Assembly: GCA_002371315.1 (NCBI GenBank) | Contig: DFHL01000048.1 | Coordinates: 227 to 39,862, forward strand | Origin: Bacteroidales bacterium UBA3724 | GTDB lineage: Bacteria > Bacteroidota > Bacteroidia > Bacteroidales > P3 | DNA: 39,636 nt | Direction of reading: 5' to 3' | Shown here: one piece after another, positions 31,802 through 39,301 of the stretch | Position numbering within the stretch: position 1 is the stretch's first letter | Layout of the letters: each line of letters starts with the position of its first letter | Translations under genes and position numbers: made by a program | Notes under the pieces: generated by a model | What the model saw: only the letters and a program-made list of their open reading frames with translations | What the model was told of the DNA's origin: nothing | The model's database searches: none

Positions 31802-33046
31802 ATGGATTTGCGAATCAAAGACTCTGTGAAAAGTGTATTCGGCGGTATGAAGCCGCTGGAAATGAGCGAACTTGTCCTTATGGGACTTATGGTCATTGTG
31901 CTGCCCTACGACTGGCAGCTGGTGATGTGGCTCCTGCCGCTGCTGGTTGTCAATACGATAGCGCGCATCTTTGCCGCCCGTCGCATCGGCAACCCGTCGC
32001 TGTCCAAGGGTGCACGCTGGGCGCTCTGGCTGATGGTGGCGTTCTTCGCCTATCAGTTGGTTTCGATGCTATACAGTGTCAATCAGGCTAATGGATGGAA
32101 TATGATTCTGCGGCGCCTGCCGTTGCTGCTCTTTGTCCTCTGTGCGCTGGCTGCCGATTCGGGCTACCTTACGCGCAGCCGTTTGCGTGTGCTGATGTGG
32201 ATTTTCACGCTGAGCCTGACCGTAAAATTCATCATCCGTTTCATAGTGATGCTTGCCGTAAGCCACAAGTTTGTCTTTGCCTCGTCGTTCGACCCGGTGC
32301 ATCATACGTATGTTGCTATGTATCTTATGTTTGTGCTTGGATTTCTCTACGACGAGTGGCTCAACCGTCGCAAGGATATGTCGCGGACTGTGCAGCTGCT
32401 TTTCAGCCTCGTCGTGCTGATTATGCTGGCCTACCTCGTTATGGTCCTGTCGCGGACCGGCATTGCCGGCCTTGTTGTGATGGTATTTGCCATCATCGCC
32501 TACCATCTCTTCTGCCTCAAGGTGGTGCGTCGCGGCCTGCTGATGCTTGCTGCCGTGGCCGTTGTGGGGACGGGCGTCTATTTTATGCTGCCCGACAGCG
32601 CGCGGCGCATCACCAAGACTTTGACTGAAGTGAGCGACGGCGACACCAGCGATGCGCGGTTCCTCATTTTCAGCAGTTCGCTGGAAGGCATAGGCCAAAA
32701 TCTGCCTTTCGGTACCGGCATTGGCGACAAGGAGGAAGTGCTGGCAGAGATTTACAAAGCGAAAGGGAAGGATTTCACGGTCGAGAAGCAGTACAACTCG
32801 CACAACATCTATCTTGACGCGACGCTGACGATGGGCATTCCCGGCTTGCTGCTCCTGCTTGCTGCGTTGGCGGTGCCTGCGGTTATGGCGTGGCGCCGAC
32901 GCGATTTCATCCTTATATCGCTCGTTTTCAGCGTCGCCTTCAGCGGCCTTTTCGAAGCTCTCTTGAACCGTCAGCTGGGCATAATGTTCATTGGCCTGTT
33001 CTGGATGATTCTTTTGGCCAGCAAGGAAGTGAGAACGGAAAACTGA
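31802..33046 (+). CDS. O-antigen ligase family (Wzy_C-type) membrane protein
   Basis: About 414 residues from ATG at 31,802 (a TTG at 31,784 is in frame but unlikely). About ten to eleven membrane helices (e.g. LVLMGLMVIVLPYDWQLVMW, LFSLVVLIMLAYLVMVLSRT). Features of the O-antigen ligase/polymerase superfamily are a large periplasmic loop late in the protein and NSHNIYLDATLTMGIPGLLL, which contains the conserved H-N-x-x-L-like segment; LSRTGIAGL also fits. Such proteins join or polymerise surface polysaccharide units. No glycan synthesis genes are nearby, so the actual substrate is unknown. The C-terminal RTEN is encoded by the GAACGGAAAACTGA repeat that continues past the stop. Confidence 0.82.
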   Translation: MDLRIKDSVKSVFGGMKPLEMSELVLMGLMVIVLPYDWQLVMWLLPLLVVNTIARIFAARRIGNPSLSKGARWALWLMVAFFAYQLVSMLYSVNQANGWNMILRRLPLLLFVLCALAADSGYLTRSRLRVLMWIFTLSLTVKFIIRFIVMLAVSHKFVFASSFDPVHHTYVAMYLMFVLGFLYDEWLNRRKDMSRTVQLLFSLVVLIMLAYLVMVLSRTGIAGLVVMVFAIIAYHLFCLKVVRRGLLMLAAVAVVGTGVYFMLPDSARRITKTLTEVSDGDTSDARFLIFSSSLEGIGQNLPFGTGIGDKEEVLAEIYKAKGKDFTVEKQYNSHNIYLDATLTMGIPGLLLLLAALAVPAVMAWRRRDFILISLVFSVAFSGLFEALLNRQLGIMFIGLFWMILLASKEVRTEN

Positions 33047-33120
33047 GAACGGAGAACTGAAAACGGAGAAATTGGTTGTATTGTCCTTTAACTCCCCTTA
33101 ACTTCCTTTAACTTCCCTTA
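33047..33120. repeat. GAACGGAGAACTGA / TTTAACTTCCC array between convergent genes
   Basis: The stretch is GAGAACGGAGAACTGAAAACGGAG, then TTGTATTGTCC, then TTTAACTCCCC/TTAACTTCCT words. The order matches 15,005-15,120. Its last TTA (33,118-33,120) is the stop codon of the minus-strand TPR gene, and its first words encode the end of the plus-strand gene. Confidence 0.8.
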
Positions 33121-34968
33121 ATTCCCGCTATCCGTTTTCAGCGCGTTGTAGCGTTTGCGGGCGCGGTCGGTGTAGAGGCTGGCGGGATGGTCGAGAATGA
33201 GCTTTTCATAACACTCGCGGGCGCGGACCTTGTTGCCCAGCTGTTGCTCGTTGAGCTCGGCTAGCATAAACAGGGCGTCGTCGGCAAGGATGTCCTCCGA
33301 GTAGTGATCCACAATGCGTTGCAGCAGCGAATCGGCCTCCGCGTAGCGGGCCTGCTTCATACGGATGCGCGCCTTCTGTATCAGCACCTCGTCGAGCAGC
33401 GAGTGCGACAGGTTGCGTATCTCGATGTCGTTCAGCAGGCTCCAGGCCGAATCGAGCTGGCCGCGATAGAGCATCAGGTCGGCGGCGGCATAGTAGCCGA
33501 GGGTCTCGTAGGTGCTGTCCTCCTCCATATTGTCGCTGATTAGCAGCGAGAGCTGCATTGCGTCGTTGGCAATGAGCTTCGACGTCGAGGCGCGCAGCAC
33601 GTCGAGCTGGGTCTTTGCCCACTGGAAATCATTGTTGTAGTAGCTCAGTTTGGCGTTTTTGAACTTGGCCATCGCGCCGACAACGTCGTTGCGGTTGGCC
33701 TTCTCCACCTGACTGTAGAGCAGCGAGGCGTCCCACACCTCGCCCGAAAAGAGCAGCAGGTCGCCCAGGTCCAGTTTCACCTCGCTGACGGTCGTGGCCG
33801 CGACGCGCGGCATCTCGATGATGTCGTAAAGCAGGTCGGCGGCCTTTTGCAGCCGTGCGGTGTCGTTGTTCGAGGCGTTGTTGCCGTAGGCCAGCAGGTG
33901 GGCGTAGTTGCGCATCAGCGGCACGGTTTGCTGCATCTTGCCCAGTTCGGCGATGGCGCTCTCGTATTCGGCTTCCAGGGCCGCCTGCTCTTTGGCGCTG
34001 GTGGCGAAATTCGTATTGATGCGCGCAAAGCGGACCTCAAGGTCACCCACGCGGCTGTCGAAATAATAGGGGTTGTCCTTACCTTTGGCTATCAGGTGCT
34101 TGTAGGCGGCCGACGCAACGTCGTAGGCCTCGTTGTTGGCGGCTATGCGTGCCACGCGCATCACCTGCTGGCCGCCCTGGTCGGGGAAGCGCGCATCGAC
34201 GGCTTTGGCTTGCGTCAGCGCGAAATCGAAGTCCTTCTGCTGCAGCGAGAACCATATCATCATATCCAGATAGCTGCGGTTGTCGGGATGCTCGCGGATG
34301 CGCGACACCAGCGTGCGCCTCAGGCCGTCGGCCAGCTCGGTCGACGAGGTCTCGTTCAGGGCCCTTTGCAGGGCTATCTGCACCGCGCCGATGTTGCCCG
34401 GCGCACGGTCGAGCAGGTTGAAGTACTCGGCAGTCATCTTGTCATATTGGCCTGATTTGCCGTACAGTGTGGCCAGTTCCATAACGTACAGCAGCTCGTT
34501 GCCCAGATTCTGGCGCGAGCGCAGGAAGGTGGCGATGGCGTAGTCGGTGCGGCCGCTGTTTTCGAAGGCCAGGGCCAGGTCGATGGCCTGCTTCGAGTCG
34601 CGGCCCAGTTTGTCGACGGCTGCCGCATACTGTTTTTCGGCCTTCTTCCGCTCGCCGCGCTTCAGGTGCAGGTTGCCCAGGTCGACATAGAGCGTCAGGT
34701 CGCGTCCCTGCCGCTTCATCCGCTTCTCTACCAGCTTTTCTGCCTCCTTAAACTGTTCTGTTTCAAGATAGCACGTGTAGAGCATCTGGTAGTAGTAGAC
34801 GCTCTGGGTGCGCGCATAGAGGGGTTCGTATAGTTCGATGGCCTTGTCGTACTCGCGGTTCTGGTAGTAGTACGACGCCATCTGCTCGTCGCCCTGCTGG
34901 GCGCGGGCAATAGGAAGTTGGAAATTGAAAATTGAAAATAATATCCCAATGAAAATGAATCTTTTCAC
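33118..34968 (-). CDS. Secreted tetratricopeptide-repeat protein
   Basis: 616 residues. A GTG at 34,968 is taken as start because the only in-frame upstream codons end at a TAA and no ATG is available within the signal peptide; the N-terminus (RFIFIGILFSIFNFQLPIARA/QQ) is a signal sequence. The rest is helical, with TPR units such as YYYQNREYDKAIELYEPLYA, YVDLGNLHLKRGERKKAEKQ, and the C-terminal ALFMLAELNEQQLGNKVRAR. TPR arrays hold protein partners, here probably in the periplasm. The neighbour is a SIMPL-domain gene 58 bp upstream on the same strand, likely the same operon. Partner unknown. Confidence 0.85.
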   Translation of the reverse strand: MKRFIFIGILFSIFNFQLPIARAQQGDEQMASYYYQNREYDKAIELYEPLYARTQSVYYYQMLYTCYLETEQFKEAEKLVEKRMKRQGRDLTLYVDLGNLHLKRGERKKAEKQYAAAVDKLGRDSKQAIDLALAFENSGRTDYAIATFLRSRQNLGNELLYVMELATLYGKSGQYDKMTAEYFNLLDRAPGNIGAVQIALQRALNETSSTELADGLRRTLVSRIREHPDNRSYLDMMIWFSLQQKDFDFALTQAKAVDARFPDQGGQQVMRVARIAANNEAYDVASAAYKHLIAKGKDNPYYFDSRVGDLEVRFARINTNFATSAKEQAALEAEYESAIAELGKMQQTVPLMRNYAHLLAYGNNASNNDTARLQKAADLLYDIIEMPRVAATTVSEVKLDLGDLLLFSGEVWDASLLYSQVEKANRNDVVGAMAKFKNAKLSYYNNDFQWAKTQLDVLRASTSKLIANDAMQLSLLISDNMEEDSTYETLGYYAAADLMLYRGQLDSAWSLLNDIEIRNLSHSLLDEVLIQKARIRMKQARYAEADSLLQRIVDHYSEDILADDALFMLAELNEQQLGNKVRARECYEKLILDHPASLYTDRARKRYNALKTDSGN

Positions 34969-35026
34969 TTTGCAATCAATTTAATTGTTGTCTCCAATTT
35001 TCAACTTCCGACTTTCGACTTTCAGC

Positions 35027-35734
35027 TTATTTGAGGTAGTACTCGACGGTGGTCACGACGCGTATCTTCTTGATTTGCGGCGTGTTCTCGTCCAGGTCGT
35101 TGATTTCGAAGTATCCCTGCGAGGCGGTGCGCATCTTGCCGATTTTGCTGTGGCTGTTCTTGGCGAACTCTTCGGCGCTTTCGCGGGCCTTCTCAAGGCT
35201 TTCGGCAATCATCGACGGCTTGATGTCGTTGAGGCCGTCGTAATTGTAGTCGGCGCTGGTGTTCGAGATGATGTCCATCTTCAGCAGGTCGGCGTCGATG
35301 GTGTTCTGCAGCTTGCGCACGGCGTCCATATTCGAGCTGAAGACGCTGATGGTCTGGTTGGCGGTGTAGCGGAACTTGATGTTGTCGCTGACGTAGTAGT
35401 CCGTAAAGCGGTCGTTGTAGTTGGCGGTGTTGAACTTGATTTCGTCTTCGCCGATGCCGGCCTTCTTGATGAGGTCGACGATGGCGCGGTCGTTGCGCTC
35501 AACGGTGGCGCGCAGGTCGGCAAACGAGTTGTCCTGAGCCGTGTAGCTGACGCGCAGCACCACGTTGTCGGCCGGCACCTCGCGCTCGCACAGGCCCCTG
35601 ACGGTCACCGTGTCGTCGAACGACTTCAGCGTGCGCACGGTCCACACCAGCATAAGGCCCAGCACAAAAGCGGCCAGCACGATGCTGGTTCCGAGGATGT
35701 AGTTTTTCTTGAATGGAATTTGGCTACCTTTCAT
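35027..35734 (-). CDS. SIMPL domain-containing membrane protein (DUF541)
   Basis: 235 residues from the ATG at 35,734; the frame extends further upstream (MRDVRYEG...), but the ATG before GSQIPFKKNY gives the normal layout of a short cytoplasmic tail and one membrane helix (about 12-33: YILGTSIVLAAFVLGLMLVW). A SIMPL/DUF541 domain follows: VTVRGLCEREVPADNVVLRV, the DLIKKAGIGEDEIKF motif, ISVFSSNMDAVRKLQ, and DIKPSMIAESLEKARESAEEFA. Such proteins sit in the periplasm; functions proposed for relatives vary (oxidative stress, surface glycan), so none is assigned. Transcribed with the TPR gene downstream. Confidence 0.87.
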   Translation of the reverse strand: MKGSQIPFKKNYILGTSIVLAAFVLGLMLVWTVRTLKSFDDTVTVRGLCEREVPADNVVLRVSYTAQDNSFADLRATVERNDRAIVDLIKKAGIGEDEIKFNTANYNDRFTDYYVSDNIKFRYTANQTISVFSSNMDAVRKLQNTIDADLLKMDIISNTSADYNYDGLNDIKPSMIAESLEKARESAEEFAKNSHSKIGKMRTASQGYFEINDLDENTPQIKKIRVVTTVEYYLK

Positions 35735-35894
35735 TGTTTGTAAGTTTTTGTGAGTTTGACATAGGTTGTTTATGCCTTCATAACGCACGTCGCGCATAAT
35801 TTATTGCACGCGGGCAAAAAAAATCACTCCGCCGCCCCCGGCACCCTTCCGAGGCCCCCGGAAACGGGTCCGCGCAGCACCCCGTTCTGAAAAA

Positions 35895-36062
35895 GTTATT
35901 AACAATTTCTGACCATCTTCTACTGAGGTAGAATATGGGTAGAATTTGATAAGAACTTGGGTAGAATTTGGTAAGAAGATGGTACCTGGAAAACAGGGGG
36001 TTATGAAATGGCGTTTTTGGCCCTTTTTTGACCCCTTTTCAGGGCGAGTTATTAACAATTTC
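35895..36062 (+). repeat. 11-bp iteron element, copy B, flanked by 15-bp direct repeats
   Basis: GTTATTAACAATTTC occurs at 35,895-35,909 and 36,048-36,062. Between them are consecutive 11-mers: GGTAGAATATG (35,927), GGTAGAATTTG, ATAAGAACTTG, GGTAGAATTTG and GTAAGAAGATG, then GTACC, then TGGAAAACAG. ACCATCTTCT (35,912-35,921) and AGAAGATGGT (35,974-35,983) could close a stem around the iterons. The order matches copy A at 18,885-18,950, which is in the opposite orientation. The gap 35,735-36,178 contains no credible gene. Confidence 0.7.
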
Positions 36063-36116
36063 GGAGGGTGCAAAAAGCAAATTTTGGGGTGTGGAAATGT
36101 TCCTTTGGGGTACAAA

Positions 36117-36144
36117 AAAAAGGCACCTCGACGGGTGCCTTTTT
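36117..36144 (-). terminator. Rho-independent terminator after kal
   Basis: AAAAAGGCACC (36,117-36,127), 6-nt loop, GGTGCCTTTTT (36,134-36,144). On the minus strand the stem is followed by a run of T, about 35 bp past the kal stop. The run of A before and T after makes it usable in both directions. Confidence 0.85.
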
Positions 36145-36178
36145 GTGGTGGCAGAGGGGGCTGCCGGATGTGATGTTT

Positions 36179-36571
36179 TTATTTGTTCTTGCGCTGGCAA
36201 TCCTTGGGCGTGACGCAGGTGCCGCTGGCGCGGCAGACGAGGATTTTCTCTTCCAGCACGTCGGCGGCGCTGTCGCTGATGTCGGGGCGGGTCTTGATGA
36301 CCTTGTAGGCCTCGAAGCTCATCTTGCGGCTGGTGTTGCCCACGTGGGTGATTTCGCCGTAAGCCTCGATGTAGTCGCCGGCATAGACGGGGGCTTTGAA
36401 TTCGACCATATCGTAGGCGCAGAAGAGGCCTTCGTCACCGTCCTGGATGATAAGGAGTTCGGTGGCCACGTCGCCAAAAAGGTGAAGCATATGTGCACCG
36501 TCGACGAGGTTTCCGCCATAGTGCGCGTCTTTTGCGCTCATACGAACGCGGAGCATTGATTTTACTGCCAT
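36179..36571 (-). CDS. kal: 3-aminobutyryl-CoA ammonia-lyase
   Basis: 130 residues, the usual size. The start is set at the ATG at 36,571, because the longer open frame upstream (from 36,745) has no protein-like content and crosses the promoter. The hotdog-fold sequence MLRVRMSAKDAHYGGNLVDG, MLHLFGDVATELLI, DGDEGLFCAYDMVEFKAPVY, AGDYIEAYGEI and VGNTSRKMSFEAYKVI matches the lyase that removes ammonia from 3-aminobutyryl-CoA, giving crotonyl-CoA, in anaerobic lysine fermentation. Normally it is clustered with kamA, kdd, kce and atoDA; here it stands alone with its own promoter and terminator. The C-terminal TCVTPKDCQRKNK is an added tail. Identification rests on memory of the family. Confidence 0.85.
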   Translation of the reverse strand: MAVKSMLRVRMSAKDAHYGGNLVDGAHMLHLFGDVATELLIIQDGDEGLFCAYDMVEFKAPVYAGDYIEAYGEITHVGNTSRKMSFEAYKVIKTRPDISDSAADVLEEKILVCRASGTCVTPKDCQRKNK

Positions 36572-36660
36572 AATTTTAGTTTTATTGTGTGATATTAAAA
36601 ATTGATTGTCAGTCTTTTGATGGTTATTTTCGGTCGGCCGGCCATCGGCTGCGACAGTTG

Positions 36661-36691
36661 CAAAGTTACGCAAATAAGGGCGATTGGCAAA
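36661..36691 (-). promoter_or_regulatory. Bacteroidales-type promoter for kal
   Basis: On the minus strand: TTTG (36,691-36,688), a 19-bp spacer, then TAACTTTG (36,668-36,661), matching the Bacteroidota TTTG-N19-TAnnTTTG consensus. It lies about 90 bp before the kal start. Confidence 0.7.
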
Positions 36692-36884
36692 ATAAAAATG
36701 CTTATAGCGGCCATTTTTAAACGGCGAATTAAGCGAATTAAACAAATTAATATTGGAAAATTATTTTGCAAGCAAAATGCTAATTAAGCGAATTTTAGAG
36801 GTGGCCGTATAATTAAATAGTTTCTGCCGGTCGCATTTGTCCCTTAATTTCCTTTAACTTCCCTTGATTTCCTTTAACTCCCCT
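36692..36884. repeat. AT-rich gap with ATTTTGC hairpin and TTTAACTTCCC array
   Basis: AATTAAGCGAATT occurs twice (about 36,727 and 36,782). ATTTTGC/GCAAAAT (36,763-36,778) forms a 7-bp stem with a 2-nt loop. From about 36,836 to 36,884 run TTTGTCCCTTAATTTCC and TTTAACTTCCC words, a further copy of the family at 15.0, 18.6 and 33.1 kb. The TAA stop of the WG-repeat gene (minus strand) lies at the end of this array. No gene is seen within. Confidence 0.65.
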
Positions 36885-38288
36885 TTAATCCTGAAACGCT
36901 TCGGACATTTTGGCGAACTCGCGCATACGGCGTTTCATTGTGCGTAATGTCTTGCAGTCGAGTGTCGTCTGGCCGTAGGCGTCGACATATCCGCCGAGCA
37001 CAATGTCGCCGCCGTAAGCGCCGGTCTCGACACGCCAGATGCCGTCGCCGAAAGGATATGCAAACCGATAAGGGCCCTTGAAGAGCACCTGCCCCTGCTC
37101 GTCGATGAGGCAGCTGTTGTTCTCGTCGAGCCTCATCAGCCAATGGTGGCCGTCGACAAAGTCGGCTCCCTTGTAAATGCAGGGCGCCACCTCGCGCCAA
37201 GCTGTGTCGACCAGCCCCCACAATCCATTGCGACAAACGGCAAAGAGCAACTGAGGTTCGCTCAACTCGCATTCTGAATCCCAGTCAATGTTGTCGTAGG
37301 TGCAGACGAGGCGCCCCGTGGTGTCGAACAGGAAATAGGCCGTGTCGCCCCGGACTAAGACAAGGTGCGAGGCTGATCCTTCGGGATTAAAGTCATATTC
37401 GAACGGTATCACCGTATTGCCCAGGCTGTCGACAGCTCCGATGCGGCCATCCTTTTCCAGGACGAAGAGGTTGCGAGTCTGCGGGTAGGGCCTTTTGCCG
37501 CCGAAGCGGTCTTCGGCGACGGGGATCACCTCGCGGCCACGGCTGTCGATGACGCCGGTGCGGCCGTCCTTCTTCACGGTGGCAAGACCGTTGTGTAGAT
37601 AATCAATATGGTCGTATTGGCACGCTACGACCACGCGCCCCGAGCGGTCGTAGAGGCCCCAAAGCTTCTTGTTGTTCTGCACATAGATTAGATCCTCGTC
37701 CCAGCTGATATAGCGATGGGTGGGTATCACCGTGTCGCCATCGAGTTGCATCAGGGTTTCGTAAGGTTGCGTGATTTGAGGGTCGTAGCCCTGCAAAATC
37801 ATCAGATTGGAATCGACAAGCCAAACCACGTCGTACACCATCGGAACGACCGTGCGGCCGGCGGAGTCGAGGACTCCATATTTGCCACCTTTTGACATAA
37901 CGATGAGGCCGTAGCGGAAAGGATCGGAGACTCCATCTGCGTATAATCTGTAGTCGTACTCCAGAGGCACAACCATACGGCCCGAACGGTCGGCAATGCC
38001 CATCAGCGTGTCGCTGAACAGCAGAAACCGCTCGCCGTTCAACGCGGGCACAACCTGGTCGTACTGCAGCGGGATGACCGTGCGCCCCTCAAGGTCGACA
38101 ACGCCATAGCGGTTGTCTTTGCCGACGACGACAAGGTCGCCGGAATATAGACCAATAAGGGAATGATAGGTCTGCTCCAGCCGCTTCAGGGCGTCGAGCC
38201 GGTAGCGGCTTTGCTTTTTGCTGATTCCGTTCTGCGCCGCCGCCAGCAGGGGCAGCAGCAGGGCGATGGCAAGTGCGATTCGTTTCAT
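36885..38288 (-). CDS. Secreted WG-repeat protein
   Basis: 467 residues, minus strand, ATG at 38,288. Signal peptide (IALAIALLLPLLAAAQ). The body is a series of WG-type beta units, each with a KxGxxDxxGRxVIPxxYD core: NRYGVVDLEGRTVIPLQYDQ, SGRMVVPLEYDY, GKYGVLDSAGRTVVPMVYD, KLWGLYDRSGRVVVACQYD, RTGVIDSRGREVIPVAED, RIGAVDSLGNTVIPFEYD, and GLWGLVDTAWREVAPCIY: about eight repeats. WG repeats likely form a beta-rich binding platform; the ligand is unknown. A palindrome lies directly before the start codon. The end (RRMREFAKMSEAFQD) is helical. Probably monocistronic. Confidence 0.87.
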   Translation of the reverse strand: MKRIALAIALLLPLLAAAQNGISKKQSRYRLDALKRLEQTYHSLIGLYSGDLVVVGKDNRYGVVDLEGRTVIPLQYDQVVPALNGERFLLFSDTLMGIADRSGRMVVPLEYDYRLYADGVSDPFRYGLIVMSKGGKYGVLDSAGRTVVPMVYDVVWLVDSNLMILQGYDPQITQPYETLMQLDGDTVIPTHRYISWDEDLIYVQNNKKLWGLYDRSGRVVVACQYDHIDYLHNGLATVKKDGRTGVIDSRGREVIPVAEDRFGGKRPYPQTRNLFVLEKDGRIGAVDSLGNTVIPFEYDFNPEGSASHLVLVRGDTAYFLFDTTGRLVCTYDNIDWDSECELSEPQLLFAVCRNGLWGLVDTAWREVAPCIYKGADFVDGHHWLMRLDENNSCLIDEQGQVLFKGPYRFAYPFGDGIWRVETGAYGGDIVLGGYVDAYGQTTLDCKTLRTMKRRMREFAKMSEAFQD

Positions 38289-38304
38289 CGTGTTTTTGTT
38301 TTTG

Positions 38305-38323
38305 GTTACATACTATATGTAAC
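38305..38323. promoter_or_regulatory. GTTACATA palindrome upstream of the WG-repeat gene
   Basis: GTTACATA, spacer CTA, TATGTAAC, 17 bp upstream of the start codon. Perfect dyad symmetry fits a dimeric repressor or activator site, or a leader hairpin. A weak TAAATTTC (38,342-38,335, minus strand) upstream could be the -7 box; that is tentative. Confidence 0.5.
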
Positions 38324-38399
38324 AATATGCGACAGAAATTTACAGGGGATGGATTTTTTTTTTCGGGACGAAAGGGAAGGGCTGGCTTGTCGGGTTATG

Positions 38400-38440
38400 A
38401 AAATGGGCCAATGTCTTGGGATGCGACATTGGCCCATTTT
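38400..38440 (-). terminator. Rho-independent terminator after the CoA-transferase subunit gene
   Basis: AAAATGGGCCAATGTC (38,400-38,415), 9-nt loop, GACATTGGCCCATTTT (38,425-38,440): a perfect 16-bp stem flanked by A and T runs, 21 bp past the stop of the minus-strand gene. Confidence 0.88.
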
Positions 38441-38461
38441 GTATTGGCGTAAGTTGTTGTT

Positions 38462-39109
38462 TTACTTCTTGATGATGAAGTCGACGAAGATGCCGGGGGT
38501 CTTCACGTTCTCGGGAGCGATGCTGCCGGTGGGGACAATTTCCTGAGGCTCGACGATGACGACATCGGCTGCGGTGGCCATCAGCGGGCAGAAGTTCTGG
38601 CTGGTGCCTTTGTAGACCAGGTTGCCGGTTTCGTCGCAGATGTTTGCGCCAATGATGGCGACATCGGCGCGGACGGGCTTCTCAAGCAGGTATTCCTTGC
38701 CGTCGACGGTGATTTTCTCCTTGCCGTTTTCGACGATGGTGCCAAGGCCGGTCTGGGTCAGCACGCCGCCGAGACCTGCGCCTGCGGCGCGGATCTGCTC
38801 GGCCAGGGTGCCCTGGGGCTGCAGCGTGACGTTGAGCTCGCCAGCGTTCATCTGGTCGATGGTGTTGTTGTTGGTGCCGATATGTGTGGCAATCAGGTTT
38901 TTGACCTGATGGTTGGTGATAAGTTTGCCGACGCCGACTTCGGGATAGGCGGTATCGTTGCAGATGATGGTAAGGTCTTTGACGCCTTTTTCCACCAGTG
39001 CGTCAATCAGGGCAATGGGGTTGCCGACTCCGAGGAAACCGCCAACCATAACGGTCATACCGTCGTGGATTTTTTCAGCGGCCTGCTTTACTGAAACGAA
39101 TTTGTTCAT
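38462..39109 (-). CDS. atoD: CoA-transferase subunit A (AtoD/butyrate-acetoacetate type)
   Basis: 215 residues, ATG at 39,109. Family I CoA-transferase alpha subunit: VKQAAEKIHDGMTVMVGGFLGVG (GGFxGxG), the IALIDALVEKGVKDLTIICND segment, LNVTLQPQGTLAEQIRAAGAGLGGVLT, and the long PVRADVAIIGANICDETGNLVY stretch. The partner beta subunit normally carries the catalytic glutamate and lies directly downstream (atoA), but here a terminator follows and the next gene is unrelated, so the partner must be elsewhere. In lysine fermenters this enzyme moves CoA between acetoacetate and butyrate or acetate, which fits the nearby kal. The exact acyl substrate is inferred. Confidence 0.85.
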   Translation of the reverse strand: MNKFVSVKQAAEKIHDGMTVMVGGFLGVGNPIALIDALVEKGVKDLTIICNDTAYPEVGVGKLITNHQVKNLIATHIGTNNNTIDQMNAGELNVTLQPQGTLAEQIRAAGAGLGGVLTQTGLGTIVENGKEKITVDGKEYLLEKPVRADVAIIGANICDETGNLVYKGTSQNFCPLMATAADVVIVEPQEIVPTGSIAPENVKTPGIFVDFIIKK

Positions 39110-39211
39110 AATTATTTGTTTTATTTTAATTAGTCAATAATGTAGAAAGATTTGGTTATCAGTGTCTTCTTTTCGAAATCACGATGTGCCGTATCTTTCC
39201 GAAAGCGATTG

Positions 39212-39219
39212 CAAATATA
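39212..39219 (-). promoter_or_regulatory. TAnnTTTG box for atoD
   Basis: On the minus strand TATATTTG (39,219-39,212), about 100 bp before the start. No good TTTG box is seen at the expected distance, so this is a partial promoter. Confidence 0.5.
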
Positions 39220-39247
39220 AGATTTTTTTTGAAAATGGATAATATTT

Positions 39248-39278
39248 TTTGTCGGATTGCGTTTTTTAAGTAATTTTG
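39248..39278 (+). promoter_or_regulatory. Bacteroidales-type promoter for the right-edge gene
   Basis: TTTG (39,248-39,251), 19-bp spacer, TAATTTTG (39,271-39,278), about 24 bp before the ATG at 39,302. Confidence 0.7.
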
Positions 39279-39301
39279 CAAAGCGAAACAGGTAGTAATA
39301 T

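Noticed and set aside
35895..36062. Iteron element B as a replication origin
   Set aside because: No true DnaA boxes (TTATCCACA) and no origin-linked genes; iterons alone do not justify an origin call.
36572..36745. N-terminal extension of kal
   Set aside because: The extra residues have no resemblance to family members and overlap the promoter; the start at 36,571 gives the normal length.
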